Below are positions 26,783 through 37,280 of a DNA stretch of 64,000 bases, piece by piece. The translations under genes were made by a program, and so were the position numbers. The stretch comes from Mycobacterium sp. (lineage in GTDB: Bacteria > Actinomycetota > Actinomycetes > Mycobacteriales > Mycobacteriaceae). Position 1 is the first letter of the stretch, and each line of letters opens with the position of its first letter. The DNA lies in NCBI GenBank assembly GCA_018882965.1, contig VEQY01000004.1, forward strand, positions 1 through 64,000, read 5' to 3'. The notes under the pieces are model-generated. The model was not told the DNA's origin. It worked only from the letters and a program-made list of their open reading frames with translations, and did no database searches.

Positions 26783-27884
26783 CGTTGCCCCCCGCCTGCC
26801 GCGCCAGCGTGGTCATCTCCTCGGTGATGTCGATGCCGGGCGGGCACCACGCGATGCACCGTCCACACCCGACGCACCCGGAGCTGCCGAACTGGTCGTG
26901 CCAGGCGCTGAGCTTGTGGGTCAGCCAGTGCCGGTATCGGGACTGTCCCGAGTGACGCACCGGTCCCTCGTGAACGAAGGAGAAGTCGAGCTCGAAGCAT
27001 GACGCCCACTCCATCCAGCGTTCGGCGTGTTCACCGGTCAGGTCGGTCACCTCGGAGGTGGAGGTGCAAAAACAGGTCGGGCAGACCATGGTGCAGTTTC
27101 CGCACGTCAGGCAACGGCTGGCGACGTCGGCCCAGTGCGGTGACTCACGGGCGTCGACCAGCAGCTGACGCAGGTCCACGTCGGGCATCCGCCGGCCCAT
27201 CGCGGTCGCTGCCGCGGCGACCGCGTCGGTCGCGGCGGCGGACTCGGACGGCTCGGCGGCCCGGGACGGCAGTGCGGCGAGGACCTCGGCGCCGCCCGGA
27301 CTGCCCACCGCGACCACATACGAGACCGAGCCGCCGCCGTCGGTCCGCTCGGTCAGCGCCAGATCGTAGCCCGGCCCGCAGGCCGGGCCCGTGCTCATCG
27401 AGTCGCAGAAGCACAGGCCGCCCGGCTCGGTGCAGTTGACGCCGACGATGAAGGCGCGATTACGCCTGCTCGCGTAGGAACCGTCGGGGTGCGTCCCGCC
27501 GGCCAGGACCCGATCAAGCACACTGATCGCCGCCAGGTCGCAGCCCCGCACACCGAGAAAGGCGTAGGGGCGGGAGTCCTCCTCGCCGGACTCCCCCGGG
27601 GTGGACGACCACAGCAACTGGCGCTGCGGGTGCAGGTACTGTTTCCAGGACTGAGGTCCCGCCGAATGCCCGAACGCCGCGCCGTCCGCACGCGGGCGAA
27701 GCCGGTAGGTGCCGGGCGCGACGTCGACCCCCCACCCCCAGGGCAACTCCTCGGCCGTGGTCACCTCGGCGAGCACGATCGCGCTGTCGCGCCGGGTCGG
27801 TCCGATAACCCGGTAACCCCGCTCGCGTAACTCCTCCACCAGCCGGTACAACCCGGACCTGTCGATTACGGCGTCACCAGCCAT
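26775..27884 (-). CDS. hyhB: Hydrogenase beta subunit: 4Fe-4S electron transfer protein
   Basis: A 369-residue iron-sulfur protein related to sulfhydrogenase beta and anaerobic sulfite reductase A. Two 4Fe-4S ferredoxin motifs lie in the C-terminal half: CLTCGNCTMVCPTCFC and CVGCGRCIAWCPPGID. The N-terminal half contains RGCDLAAISVLDRVL and NCTEPGGLCFCDSMSTGP, which are conserved in this subunit family. It is the first gene of the hydrogenase operon, ATG 27884. The promoter region (27885-27997) holds at best a degenerate DosR-type site. No hypABCDEF genes are in the window. Confidence 0.9.
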   Translation of the reverse strand: MAGDAVIDRSGLYRLVEELRERGYRVIGPTRRDSAIVLAEVTTAEELPWGWGVDVAPGTYRLRPRADGAAFGHSAGPQSWKQYLHPQRQLLWSSTPGESGEEDSRPYAFLGVRGCDLAAISVLDRVLAGGTHPDGSYASRRNRAFIVGVNCTEPGGLCFCDSMSTGPACGPGYDLALTERTDGGGSVSYVVAVGSPGGAEVLAALPSRAAEPSESAAATDAVAAAATAMGRRMPDVDLRQLLVDARESPHWADVASRCLTCGNCTMVCPTCFCTSTSEVTDLTGEHAERWMEWASCFELDFSFVHEGPVRHSGQSRYRHWLTHKLSAWHDQFGSSGCVGCGRCIAWCPPGIDITEEMTTLARQAGGNDD

Positions 27885-27930
27885 GTCCTCAATCGTGCCC
27901 GAACCCCGGCCCGCCGCACAGGTTTTGGCC

Positions 27931-27944
27931 GGGCCGTAAGGACT
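27931..27944. promoter_or_regulatory. Weak DosR-box-like sequence upstream of the hydrogenase operon
   Basis: GGGCCGTAAGGACT lies 47-60 bases upstream of the first hydrogenase gene. Its reverse complement matches about 8 of 14 positions of the DosR core GGGACTTTAGTCCC, including the most conserved C and G positions. Hypoxic induction of the equivalent M. smegmatis operon makes a site plausible, but the match is poor. Confidence 0.22.
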
Positions 27945-27997
27945 CAGACGGAGGGCCTAACGTCACTGGACGCGGCGATGCATAACGCAGGCGGGGG

Positions 27998-29374
27998 TCA
28001 GAGCACCCCGGGCGCGGGGTCCTTACCCAGCTGATGGGCCAGCGCATCCTCGACGGTGCTCTGCCGGAAACGATGAGCCAAGGCCTCCAGCTTGGCCGGC
28101 TGCACCCGCTGGTTGGCCTGCGCGAGTTCAGCCGCGCCCTGCTTGCCGAGCAGCATCCGCGGACCGATCGACGGGACCGGCAGCAGTGCCGGCCGGCGCA
28201 GCGTCGCGGCCAGCGCCCGGGTGTACTCGGCATTGCGCACCGGATGGGGTGCCACGGCGTTGACCGGGCCGCTCAACCGGGTGTCGTAGAGGGCGCGGTA
28301 GTAGACGTCAAGGAGGTCGTCGATGGAGATCCACGACAACCACTGCAGCCCACTGCCCAGCCGGCCGCCGAGCCCGGCGGCAAAGAGCGGCCGCAGCAAC
28401 TTCAGCGTCCCGCCCGCGGCGGCCTGCACGATCCCGGTACGCACCGTTACCACGCGCAGTCCGGCCTCCGCGGCGGGGGCGGTGGCCTGCTCCCAGTCGG
28501 CCACGACGTCAGCCAGAAAACCGCTACCGCGGGGAGCCCGCTCATCGAGGACGGTGTCCCCGCAGTCGTGGCCGTAGAAACCGATCGCCGAGGCGCTGAC
28601 GAAGGCGCGCAGTCCACCGGCGGCCGCAGCGTCGGCGGCCAGCTGCGCGAGCCGGCGGGTGGGTTCGACACGCGATTCGTAGATCGCCCGCCGATGAGCG
28701 TCGGTGAACCTGCCGGCAATGGACTCGCCGGCCAGATGCACCACCGCGTCCACCCCGTCGAGCAGATCCGGTGCGGGTTCCTGTGGATTCCACCGCCGTT
28801 CGTCGTCGCCTCTCGGTTCGCCGCGCACCAGGCGCACCACCCGGTGGCCGCCGGTACTCAGAAACGCACACAGTGCCGTTCCCACCAGCCCCGAGGATCC
28901 GGTGACGGCCACCGTCAGCGAACCCGCGCCGGCATTCGCCGCATCGCGGTGGGCGGCAAGGTCCTCGGCGAGTTGCCGATGGCGGTAGGCGAAGGTCGAC
29001 CGAAGCGCCGCTCCTGGAACGGTGGTGTCCACCTCATCGTGGACGCGGGTGGCGCCGGGGCCGACCGCGCTGAATCGATGGGTGTGCCGCCACCAACCGA
29101 TGACCCGCGGCGGCAACGACATCACCCCCGCCGACGACAGCACGTCGAGGAACTGGTGGGGCGGGTCATAGCCGGCCGGTTCGTGGCGGGCGATCCACCG
29201 CAGTCCGCCGGGCAACCCGAGGATCGCACAACCGTTGGCCAGCGACTCCGTCTCCTTGACCACCCGCATGGGCTGCCAGGGCGGAACCAGCCGCGGCATG
29301 GCACCGGCACGGGTATGCCAGGCGAAGACGTCCTCGAGCGGATACTCGACAACGCTGGCATAGCTGATACCCAT
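27998..29374 (-). CDS. SRPBCC domain fused to TIGR01777-type NAD-dependent epimerase
   Basis: A 458-residue protein. Residues about 1-150 form a START/SRPBCC-like domain (MGISYASVVEYPLEDVFAWH...HDEVDTTVPG). The rest is an extended short-chain dehydrogenase/reductase with the Rossmann GxxGxxG as VTGSSGLVGTAL, VVHLAGESI, SASAIGFYG and the TIGR01777 hallmark WLSWISIDDLLDVYYRAL. The SRPBCC domain probably binds a hydrophobic ligand processed by the reductase half. Catalytic specificity is unknown. ATG 29374. It lies between the hydrogenase operon and the division cluster, on the same strand. Confidence 0.85.
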   Translation of the reverse strand: MGISYASVVEYPLEDVFAWHTRAGAMPRLVPPWQPMRVVKETESLANGCAILGLPGGLRWIARHEPAGYDPPHQFLDVLSSAGVMSLPPRVIGWWRHTHRFSAVGPGATRVHDEVDTTVPGAALRSTFAYRHRQLAEDLAAHRDAANAGAGSLTVAVTGSSGLVGTALCAFLSTGGHRVVRLVRGEPRGDDERRWNPQEPAPDLLDGVDAVVHLAGESIAGRFTDAHRRAIYESRVEPTRRLAQLAADAAAAGGLRAFVSASAIGFYGHDCGDTVLDERAPRGSGFLADVVADWEQATAPAAEAGLRVVTVRTGIVQAAAGGTLKLLRPLFAAGLGGRLGSGLQWLSWISIDDLLDVYYRALYDTRLSGPVNAVAPHPVRNAEYTRALAATLRRPALLPVPSIGPRMLLGKQGAAELAQANQRVQPAKLEALAHRFRQSTVEDALAHQLGKDPAPGVL

Positions 29375-29403
29375 GATGGTCCCGTCCGGGTGTGTCGCTC
29401 GGG

Positions 29404-29862
29404 TTATCGCTCGTCGGATCGTTCTTCTCCGGCGGTGTCTTCCACAACCGGATCAGTGCTGTCTTCCTCGAGGATATGCATTGCCGCCTCTTCGGCCGGC
29501 TCCGGATACTCGGGTTCATCGTCGCTGGGCATGTCGGCTTCGGGCTCATCGTGAACGATCTCGTCGGGTGCATCCTCCGCGCCGTCCCCGGTCTCGCCGG
29601 CTTCGCCGGTCTCGCCGGTCTCGATGGTCTCGATGATGTCGGTCTTGGCCAACTCGGCCTCGGCGTCGGCGGCCGCCGTGGAGGCTGCGATGGCTTCCCA
29701 ACGACGTTGCTTGCGCTCCCGGATCGCATCGGCGGCCAGCAGGATCACTCCCATCGCGCTGGAGGCGATGCACACCCAGGCGAAAATCTCGTTGCTCGTC
29801 GCCACCGCCGCGACCAGGGACGCCAGCCCGATCACGGCCAACACCACCGCGATGATCAGCAT
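29404..29862 (-). CDS. Small membrane protein with long acidic tail, Rv2144c-like
   Basis: A 152-residue protein with two adjacent membrane helices (MLIIAVVLAVIGLASLVAAV and FAWVCIASSAMGVILLAADAI). A short basic stretch (RERKQRR) and a strongly acidic, low-complexity cytosolic tail follow, with imperfect repeats around ETGETGEAGETG. It occupies the position next to wag31 held by Rv2144c in M. tuberculosis. Function unknown; proximity suggests a link to polar growth or division. The tail expands by 9-base imperfect repeats at about 29590-29640. Confidence 0.78.
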   Translation of the reverse strand: MLIIAVVLAVIGLASLVAAVATSNEIFAWVCIASSAMGVILLAADAIRERKQRRWEAIAASTAAADAEAELAKTDIIETIETGETGEAGETGDGAEDAPDEIVHDEPEADMPSDDEPEYPEPAEEAAMHILEEDSTDPVVEDTAGEERSDER

Positions 29863-29898
29863 CGGTCAGCCTCTCAACCCCTCGCTACGAGCGATGGT

Positions 29899-30648
29899 CT
29901 ACTGGGCGTATCCGCCCTCGCCGGCCTCCGACGGCGCCGCTGAGCCGCGCTGGCCCAGCTCCTCAAGTTGGGATTCCAGGTAGGTCTTCAGCCGGGTCCG
30001 GTACTCGCGTTCGAAGGTACGCAGCTGTTCGAGCCGACCCTCGAGAACCGTGCGCTGCTGATTGAAGGCATTCATCATCTCCGAGTGCTTGCGCTCGGCA
30101 TCGGCCTGCAGCACGTCCGACTTCTCCTGGGCCTGCCGCAACTGCGTCTCGGATCGGGTTTGCGCGTCGGTGAGCACTGAGTCGGCGTGGGCCTGAGCAT
30201 CGTTGACGGTGGTTTCGGCCAACCGCCGGGCCTCGGAGACGATCTGGTCGGCGTTGGCCCGCGCGTCGGCGAGGAGTTGGTCGGCCTCGCCCTTGGCGGT
30301 CGCCGTCAAACGATCGGCCGTGTCCTGCGCGAGGCTGAGCACCCGAGCGGCCTTGGCCGCCTGCTCGTCGGTGATCGACGGGGCAGGCTCGGAAGCCACC
30401 GGTTGCACCGGCTCGGGCTGGTAGAGGGGGATCGCCTGGGTCTGTCCCCCGCCCGCGCGCACGGAGGCGACCTCCTGGTCGAGTTCGCCGACCCGCTGCC
30501 GCAAGTCGGCGTTCTCTTCGATCAGTCGCGCCAACTCGGTCTCGACGAGGTCGAGGAAGGCGTCGACCTCGTCCTCGTTGTAGCCGCGTTTGCCTATCGG
30601 CGGCTTGCTGAACGCCACATTGTGCACGTCGGCCGGTGTGAGTGGCAT
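29899..30648 (-). CDS. wag31: Wag31/DivIVA polar growth protein
   Basis: A 249-residue cytoplasmic coiled-coil protein that marks the poles and organises tip growth. The N-terminal DivIVA domain is [21 protein letters not shown] followed by [19 protein letters not shown] linker (about residues 66-95, [18 protein letters not shown]) corresponds to the region phosphorylated by PknA/PknB in M. tuberculosis; Thr70 is the closest candidate here. Long coiled coils follow (residues about 95-235). The ATG at 30648 is chosen by homology; a TACACT -10 candidate lies about 35 bases upstream. It ends the division cluster together with the Rv2144c-like gene. Confidence 0.96.
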   Translation of the reverse strand: MPLTPADVHNVAFSKPPIGKRGYNEDEVDAFLDLVETELARLIEENADLRQRVGELDQEVASVRAGGGQTQAIPLYQPEPVQPVASEPAPSITDEQAAKAARVLSLAQDTADRLTATAKGEADQLLADARANADQIVSEARRLAETTVNDAQAHADSVLTDAQTRSETQLRQAQEKSDVLQADAERKHSEMMNAFNQQRTVLEGRLEQLRTFEREYRTRLKTYLESQLEELGQRGSAAPSEAGEGGYAQ

Positions 30649-30818
30649 TATCTGCCCTTCCGATCTTGGGACGAAAGACGCCCTGCAGTGTAGAACGCGC
30701 CAGGCGTCCGCCGCTGCGTGGCGTAACTGGCGCACATCCTGTCACACCTGACCCGCCGGTCGCAGCCGCACCGGTCAATTCAGGTCAAATCCCGACGTCC
30801 CGACCGGGAAGCCCGGGA

Positions 30819-31109
30819 TCAGACGGCCGCGTTGAACGCCAACTGCATGCCGATGAAGGCGAGCAGCAAGAGCACCATGATGGAGAAGTCCAGCCGCACC
30901 GCCCCGATGGTCAGCTGCGGGATGATGCGGCGCAGCACCTTCACCGGCGGGTCGGTGACGGTCATGATCACCTCGAGAATCACCACCGTCACGCCCCGAG
31001 GGTGCCAGTCGCGGCTGAAGGAGCGGATGAATTCGACGACGATCCGCGCGATCAGCAGCAACCAGAACACGAACAAGGCGAAGCCCAGGATCTGGAAGAA
31101 CAGCGACAC
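30819..31109 (-). CDS. YggT family membrane protein
   Basis: A 96-residue protein with two hydrophobic regions flanking a loop containing the YggT signature TDPPVKVLRRIIPQLTIGAVRLDFS. Start GTG 31109. YggT proteins sit between sepF and divIVA in many Gram-positives and cyanobacteria and are thought to act in division or osmotic adaptation. Topology suggests two to three helices. Confidence 0.9.
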   Translation of the reverse strand: MSLFFQILGFALFVFWLLLIARIVVEFIRSFSRDWHPRGVTVVILEVIMTVTDPPVKVLRRIIPQLTIGAVRLDFSIMVLLLLAFIGMQLAFNAAV

Positions 31110-31230
31110 TTGGAAGCCGGTCCTATCGGTGCAGCGGAAACAGCGGAGCGAACATGACCGCCACCGGCTCGATCCGGAGCGGACGACGCCAGCCTACCGA
31201 CCGAGGCGCGGGCACCCCGGCCCGCTCAGG

Positions 31231-31899
31231 TCACTGGTAGCTGTAGAACCCGGCCTCGGCAATGCGGCGACGCTGCTCGGCGGTGACGTCGACGTCGGCC
31301 GGAGCGAGCAGGAAGACCTTGGTCGCCACCTTGTCGAATGAGCCGCGCAGCGCGAACGCCAGGCCGGCGGCGAAGTCGACCAGCCGCTTGGCGTCGGCGT
31401 TGTCCATGGTGACCAGATCCATGATCACGGGCTGACCGTCGCGGAAGCGCTCACCGATGGTGCGTGCCTCGCTGTAGTCCTTGGGGCGCAGCGTGGTGAT
31501 CTTCGACAGCGGGCTGCCCTCGTCGAACAGCATGGCCATCCGCCGCGGGTCCATCGCCAGCGCACCGCGGGTCGAGCCCCGTAGCGCACCGAACCGCGAG
31601 CGCGGCATGTCGTGCGGGTGGTCGAACTCGCGCGGGCGGAACCGCGGCTCGTCGGCGTAGCCGGAACGGAAGCCGCCGGTGGGCGGGTAGTCGGCGTCGC
31701 GATCGTCGTAGTCGTGGTCGTGATCTGCATACCGCGGGTCGAACCGGCCGCGGTCGTAGCCGTCGTCGGCGAACCGATCACCGCGGCGGGAGTAGCCGCG
31801 TCCGCGCCCGGGCTCCCGGCCGTCGTCGTAGTACTCGTCGTCGTAGTCATCCATCGGTGCCATGCCGAAGTAGGCCTTGACCTTATGCAGAGTGCTCAT
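31231..31899 (-). CDS. sepF: SepF cell division protein
   Basis: A 222-residue FtsZ membrane tether, essential in actinobacteria that lack FtsA. The N-terminal amphipathic helix [15 protein letters not shown] binds membrane. A long Asp/Tyr/Arg-rich disordered linker follows (about residues 16-115). The C-terminal SepF domain spans [47 protein letters not shown] and onward, binding the FtsZ tail. ATG 31899 is used rather than an extended frame at 31926, as the family begins MSTLHK. Confidence 0.95.
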   Translation of the reverse strand: MSTLHKVKAYFGMAPMDDYDDEYYDDGREPGRGRGYSRRGDRFADDGYDRGRFDPRYADHDHDYDDRDADYPPTGGFRSGYADEPRFRPREFDHPHDMPRSRFGALRGSTRGALAMDPRRMAMLFDEGSPLSKITTLRPKDYSEARTIGERFRDGQPVIMDLVTMDNADAKRLVDFAAGLAFALRGSFDKVATKVFLLAPADVDVTAEQRRRIAEAGFYSYQ

Positions 31900-31990
31900 C
31901 CACGGGACCCTTCTGGAGCTGGACATCAGGTTCGGTTGGTAGCTGTGGTGACGTCGGTGTCAGTGATGAATTTGTGACTAGAGTGACTTC

Positions 31991-32746
31991 TCAGGGAGAC
32001 GGTAGAGGACGTTGGCCCATTAACGCCGTACCGACACGCACACACGTCGATCCGTGTCGCACGGCCGCTTCGAGATCGTCGGTCATCCCCGCCGACAGTT
32101 CGGTGGCGGCGGGGTGGGCCTGCAGGATTCGCCGATGTTCGCAGGCCAGGGCTGCGAAGGCGGTGTCGGGGTCCGCCCCGACGGGCGGGATCGCCATCAA
32201 CCCGACCAGTCGCAGCGCGCCGGCTGCGGCGACCTGCGCGCACAACCGGTCCACCGCCCCCGGGTCGGTGATCGACACCCCGCCGCGCGTGGTGTCGCCA
32301 TCCAGGCTGACCTGAACGAAGACCCGCAGCGGCCCAGCGCGCCGCCGCTCCGCGAGGGCCTGCCCCGCAGCCCGGTCGAGGGCGGCGGCGACCTTGGCGC
32401 TGTCGACGGAATGAACCGTATCCGCCCACTGCGCAATGCTTTTCGCCTTATTTCGCTGGATCTGGCCGACCATGTGCCAGCGGGCCCCGCCCTGCTGGCC
32501 CTGTTCGGCGAGCAGGGCCTCGAACTGCTCGATCTTGGCCACCGCCTCCTGGTCGCGAGATTCCCCAAACGCGCGGCAGCCGAGTCGCCACAGCACCGCG
32601 ACATCGCTGGCCGGAAAGAATTTCGTGACAGGCAGCAGCGCGATGTCCTCGACCCGGCGGCCAGCCGACTCCGCGGCACGGGCCAGTCGGGCCCGGGCGG
32701 CGGCCAGCCGGGCCGTCAGGTCGGACACCCTGTCCGGGGAGCTCAT
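31991..32746 (-). CDS. YggS/PROSC family PLP-binding protein
   Basis: A 251-residue single-domain TIM barrel that binds pyridoxal phosphate and maintains PLP homeostasis. The Schiff-base Lys is in LLPVTKFFPASDV. Other family motifs are FGESRDQEAVAKI, WHMVGQIQRNKAKSI, GLMAIPP, SAGMTDDLEAAVRHGSTCVRVGTALMG. The ATG at 32746 overlaps the yfiH stop (ATGA), indicating coupling. Confidence 0.93.
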   Translation of the reverse strand: MSSPDRVSDLTARLAAARARLARAAESAGRRVEDIALLPVTKFFPASDVAVLWRLGCRAFGESRDQEAVAKIEQFEALLAEQGQQGGARWHMVGQIQRNKAKSIAQWADTVHSVDSAKVAAALDRAAGQALAERRRAGPLRVFVQVSLDGDTTRGGVSITDPGAVDRLCAQVAAAGALRLVGLMAIPPVGADPDTAFAALACEHRRILQAHPAATELSAGMTDDLEAAVRHGSTCVRVGTALMGQRPLPSP

Positions 32747-33450
32747 TGCATCCACACCAGGGAGGCGAGCCGGCCGGTGACGCCGTCTCGCCGGTGGCTG
32801 AAGAGGCCCTGATCAGCGACGGTGCAGCGCGGGTCGACATCGATGGCGCCCACGCCGGCCTCGGCGAGCTGGCGGGCCAGACCGGCCCGCAGATCCAGCG
32901 CCGGCGTGCCCCTCGCGGTCATGGTTCGGCTGCCCGGCAGCCGGGACTCGACGTCGGCGGCCATGTCCTCGGGAACCTCGTAGTTGGGCCCGCTGACACA
33001 CGGGCCCAGCAACACCGAGACGTCCCCGACCCGGGCGCCCGCATCAACCATCGCCGACAGCGTGCGCAGCGCGATGCCCGCAGCCGCCCCCACCCGGCCC
33101 GCGTGGGCCGCCCCCACCACACCCGCGCGGGAGTCGGCCATCAACACCGGCACACAGTCGGCGGTCACCACGACCAGCGCCAGCCGGGCTGCGGTGGTGA
33201 CCAGGGCATCGGTTGCCTCCAGCGGTCCGGGCGGCGGTGCCTCGACCACGGCGACGTGATCGCCGTGGACCTGGTTCATCCACACCAGGCGGTCCTCGGA
33301 CAGGCCGACCGCCGATGCCAGCCGGGACCGGTTGGCCCGGACCGCGGCCGGGTCATCACCGACGTGGTCACCGAGGTTGAAGGTGTCGAACGGAGGTGCC
33401 GAAACACCGCCGGCCCGCGTGGTTGTGACGCGGCGGACGCGCACGGTCAC
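32743..33450 (-). CDS. YfiH/LACC1 family purine nucleoside phosphorylase-oxidase
   Basis: A 235-residue protein of the multicopper-polyphenol-oxidase-annotated YfiH family, now known in several bacteria to act on purine nucleosides or cell wall intermediates. Zinc-binding residues lie in MNQVHGDHVAVV, TADCVPVLMAD and AAHAGRVG (Cys and His ligands). The family C-terminal motif DPRCTVADQGLFSHRRDG is present. GTG 33450 is used, 25 bases after ftsZ; the open frame from 33501 would overlap ftsZ. Conserved next to ftsZ in actinobacteria. Confidence 0.88.
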   Translation of the reverse strand: MTVRVRRVTTTRAGGVSAPPFDTFNLGDHVGDDPAAVRANRSRLASAVGLSEDRLVWMNQVHGDHVAVVEAPPPGPLEATDALVTTAARLALVVVTADCVPVLMADSRAGVVGAAHAGRVGAAAGIALRTLSAMVDAGARVGDVSVLLGPCVSGPNYEVPEDMAADVESRLPGSRTMTARGTPALDLRAGLARQLAEAGVGAIDVDPRCTVADQGLFSHRRDGVTGRLASLVWMQ

Positions 33451-33475
33451 CGGGGCGGACCCAGGGCTGCTCGGG

Positions 33476-34618
33476 TCAGTGCCGCATGAACGGCGGCACA
33501 TCGACGTCGTCGTCGTCGTCCCCGAACGACGATGAGCCGTTGGTGTGGGAGGCGACCGATTCCAGCGGCTCGAGGGACTCGAAGAGCGAGGAGCTCAACT
33601 TGCCGGCCGCGCCGGGCGCGATGGCCTGGCCCGCCGCCGCGGCGGCGGTGACAACGGGCTTGCGGCCCCCGTTGTTGGCGTCGAATCCGGCCGCGATCAC
33701 CGTGACCCGAACCTCGTCGCCCAGCGAGTCGTCGATGACGGTGCCGAAGATGATGTTGGCCTCCGGGTGGGCGGCGTCCTGCACCAGCGAGGCGGCCTCG
33801 TTGATCTCGAACAGTCCCAGGTCGCTGCCACCGGCGATGGACATCAGCACCCCTTGGGCGCCCTCCATCGAGGCCTCCAGCAGTGGGGAGTTGATGGCGA
33901 TCTCGGCGGCCTTGAGTGCCCGGCCGTCGCCGCGGGCCGAGCCGATCCCCATCAGCGCGGTGCCCGCGCCGCTCATGATGCCCTTGACGTCGGCGAAGTC
34001 GACGTTGATCAGTCCCGGGGTCGTGATCAGGTCGGTGATGCCCTGCACGCCGTTGAGCAGCACCTCGTCGGCACTGCGGAAGGCGTCCATTAACGACACG
34101 CCCGCATCACCCATCTGCAGGAGCCGGTCGTTGGGGATCACGATCAGGGTGTCGCAGCTCTCGCGCAGCGAGGAGATGCCCGTCTCGGCCTGATTCGAAC
34201 GTCGCTTGCCCTCGAAGGAGAACGGCCGCGTCACCACCCCGACGGTGAGCGCCCCCATCTTCCGGGCTATCGAGGCGACCACGGGCGCGCCGCCGGTGCC
34301 CGTGCCGCCGCCCTCGCCGGCGGTGACGAAAACCATGTCGGCGCCGCGCAGCAGCTCCTCGATCTCGTCCTTGGCGTCCTCGGCGGCCTTGCGGCCGACC
34401 TCGGGGTCGGCCCCGGCGCCCAGCCCGCGGGTGGAGTCTCGCCCGACATCGAGTTTCACGTCGGCGTCGCTCATCAGCAGGGCCTGGGCGTCGGTGTTGA
34501 TCGCGATGAACTCGACACCCTTGAGGCCCTGTTCGATCATCCGGTTGACGGCGTTCACGCCGCCGCCGCCGATGCCAACGACCTTGATAACGGCGAGATA
34601 GTTGTGCGGGGGGGTCAT
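33476..34618 (-). CDS. ftsZ: Cell division GTPase FtsZ
   Basis: A 380-residue tubulin homologue that polymerises into the Z ring. The GTP-binding tubulin signature is [17 protein letters not shown], preceded by [20 protein letters not shown]. The T7 synergy loop is in [14 protein letters not shown]. The Ala/Gly-rich linker (about residues 320-355) and acidic C-terminal peptide ending [14 protein letters not shown] bind SepF and FtsW. The ATG at 34618 is used. A TTGACA (34710-34705) in the 176-base ftsQ-ftsZ gap may be a -35 element, though no good -10 is spaced from it. Confidence 0.98.
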   Translation of the reverse strand: MTPPHNYLAVIKVVGIGGGGVNAVNRMIEQGLKGVEFIAINTDAQALLMSDADVKLDVGRDSTRGLGAGADPEVGRKAAEDAKDEIEELLRGADMVFVTAGEGGGTGTGGAPVVASIARKMGALTVGVVTRPFSFEGKRRSNQAETGISSLRESCDTLIVIPNDRLLQMGDAGVSLMDAFRSADEVLLNGVQGITDLITTPGLINVDFADVKGIMSGAGTALMGIGSARGDGRALKAAEIAINSPLLEASMEGAQGVLMSIAGGSDLGLFEINEAASLVQDAAHPEANIIFGTVIDDSLGDEVRVTVIAAGFDANNGGRKPVVTAAAAAGQAIAPGAAGKLSSSLFESLEPLESVASHTNGSSSFGDDDDDVDVPPFMRH

Positions 34619-34794
34619 CGGTGTGGTCTTCCTCCGTGCTGGGGACTCCGGTTTGGCTCGACTCCCCTGGCAAACCCTCAACCTCAACCAGAGGCTTAGA
34701 GTTATGTCAAGTTGTGTCGCGCACCCCGAACGGTATGACCGTCGCGCGCCGGATTGGGGAGGCGCGCCGCGTGTCGCGCAGCTATTTCCGACTG

Positions 34795-35798
34795 CTATTT
34801 GACTGTCGGCAGATCGGGTGTCGACACGTCATAGACCCGACCCGGCTGGGTCAGCAACGCGGCGAGCTTCTCGGCCTTCTCCGCCGTCCGGTCGGTCGTT
34901 CCCCACACCACCGAGCGGCCGTCGGTCAGCGTCAGGGTCACCGACGCCAGCGTCGGCGCAGACACCCGGCTCACCTGTGCGGCCACCTCGGGGCGCAGTG
35001 CCGTCATCACCTCCAGCACCGCGAGGGTGGCCGGGTCGGTCGGACCTGGGTCCTCCACATCGATGTAGGGCAGTCCCGGCGGGGGCGGCGCGGTCGCGAA
35101 ATCCACCCCGTCACGGTCGAACAGGTGCGGGCCGTCCGGAAAGTCCTTGACCACCATCGGCACCCGTTCGACGACGGTGATCCGCAGCGTCGAGGGGTAC
35201 TCGCGCTGAACTCGCGCGCTGGCGACCCGGCGGATACCCGCCACCCGGTCCGCGACCGCGCCGGTGTCGATCTGCAGCAGCGGGGTGCCCAGGCGAACCT
35301 GGGCGGCCTCGACGACCTCCTCGCGGCTGACCGCGCCGATGCCCGTGACGACGACCGACCGCGCCGACATCACCGGCGTGAAGTACAGCATCAGCCCCAG
35401 TGCGAGCCCGACCGCTGCCACCACGACCAGCCAGATCACCGTTTTGAGGCCCCGCACGGACCGAATACTCAGGCGCCCCGGCGGCTCGGCGGCCTCGCCG
35501 CGCACCCGGCGCTGCGCCTCCCGGCGGGCCTCCTCGATCGCGATCGCCCGCTCCTGCACCGTGCGGCGCTGAAGTGCGCGGCGCTCGGCGCGTTCCCGAC
35601 GGGCACGCCGGCGCGGACCCTCGGCGTCTGGTTCGGGATCCTGCACGGGTTCGGCAGCCTGCGCGGCCGGCTCGGCCGGTTCGCCGAGTCCGGCGTCCGT
35701 CGGCGCCTCGCCGGCGTCTGCGGTCGACGGCTCGACCTCGACAGGCTCAGGAGGCTCGACAGGCTCAAGAGGCTCGGGGGGTCCGGGGGAATCCGAAG

Positions 35799-35802
<4 letters not shown>
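34795..35802 (-). CDS. ftsQ: Divisome protein FtsQ
   Basis: A 335-residue bitopic membrane protein. A long Pro/Glu-rich and then Arg-rich cytosolic region (residues 1 to about 110) contains [16 protein letters not shown], built on short DNA repeats at 35740-35780. One membrane helix follows ([20 protein letters not shown]). Then come a POTRA domain ([23 protein letters not shown]) and a beta domain ending near [10 protein letters not shown]. It links early and late divisome parts. The start is GTG 35802, overlapping the murC stop by 4 bases. Confidence 0.93.

Positions 35803-37276
<1,474 letters not shown>

Positions 37277-37280
<4 letters not shown>

Noticed and set aside
27885..27997. Clear DosR box upstream of the hydrogenase operon
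   Set aside because: The best match covers only about 8 of 14 core positions, so it is listed at low confidence and not as a firm site.
34682..34710. Strong ftsZ promoter based on TTGACA at 34710-34705
   Set aside because: No acceptable -10 hexamer lies at 16-19 bases; kept only as a remark in the ftsZ entry.
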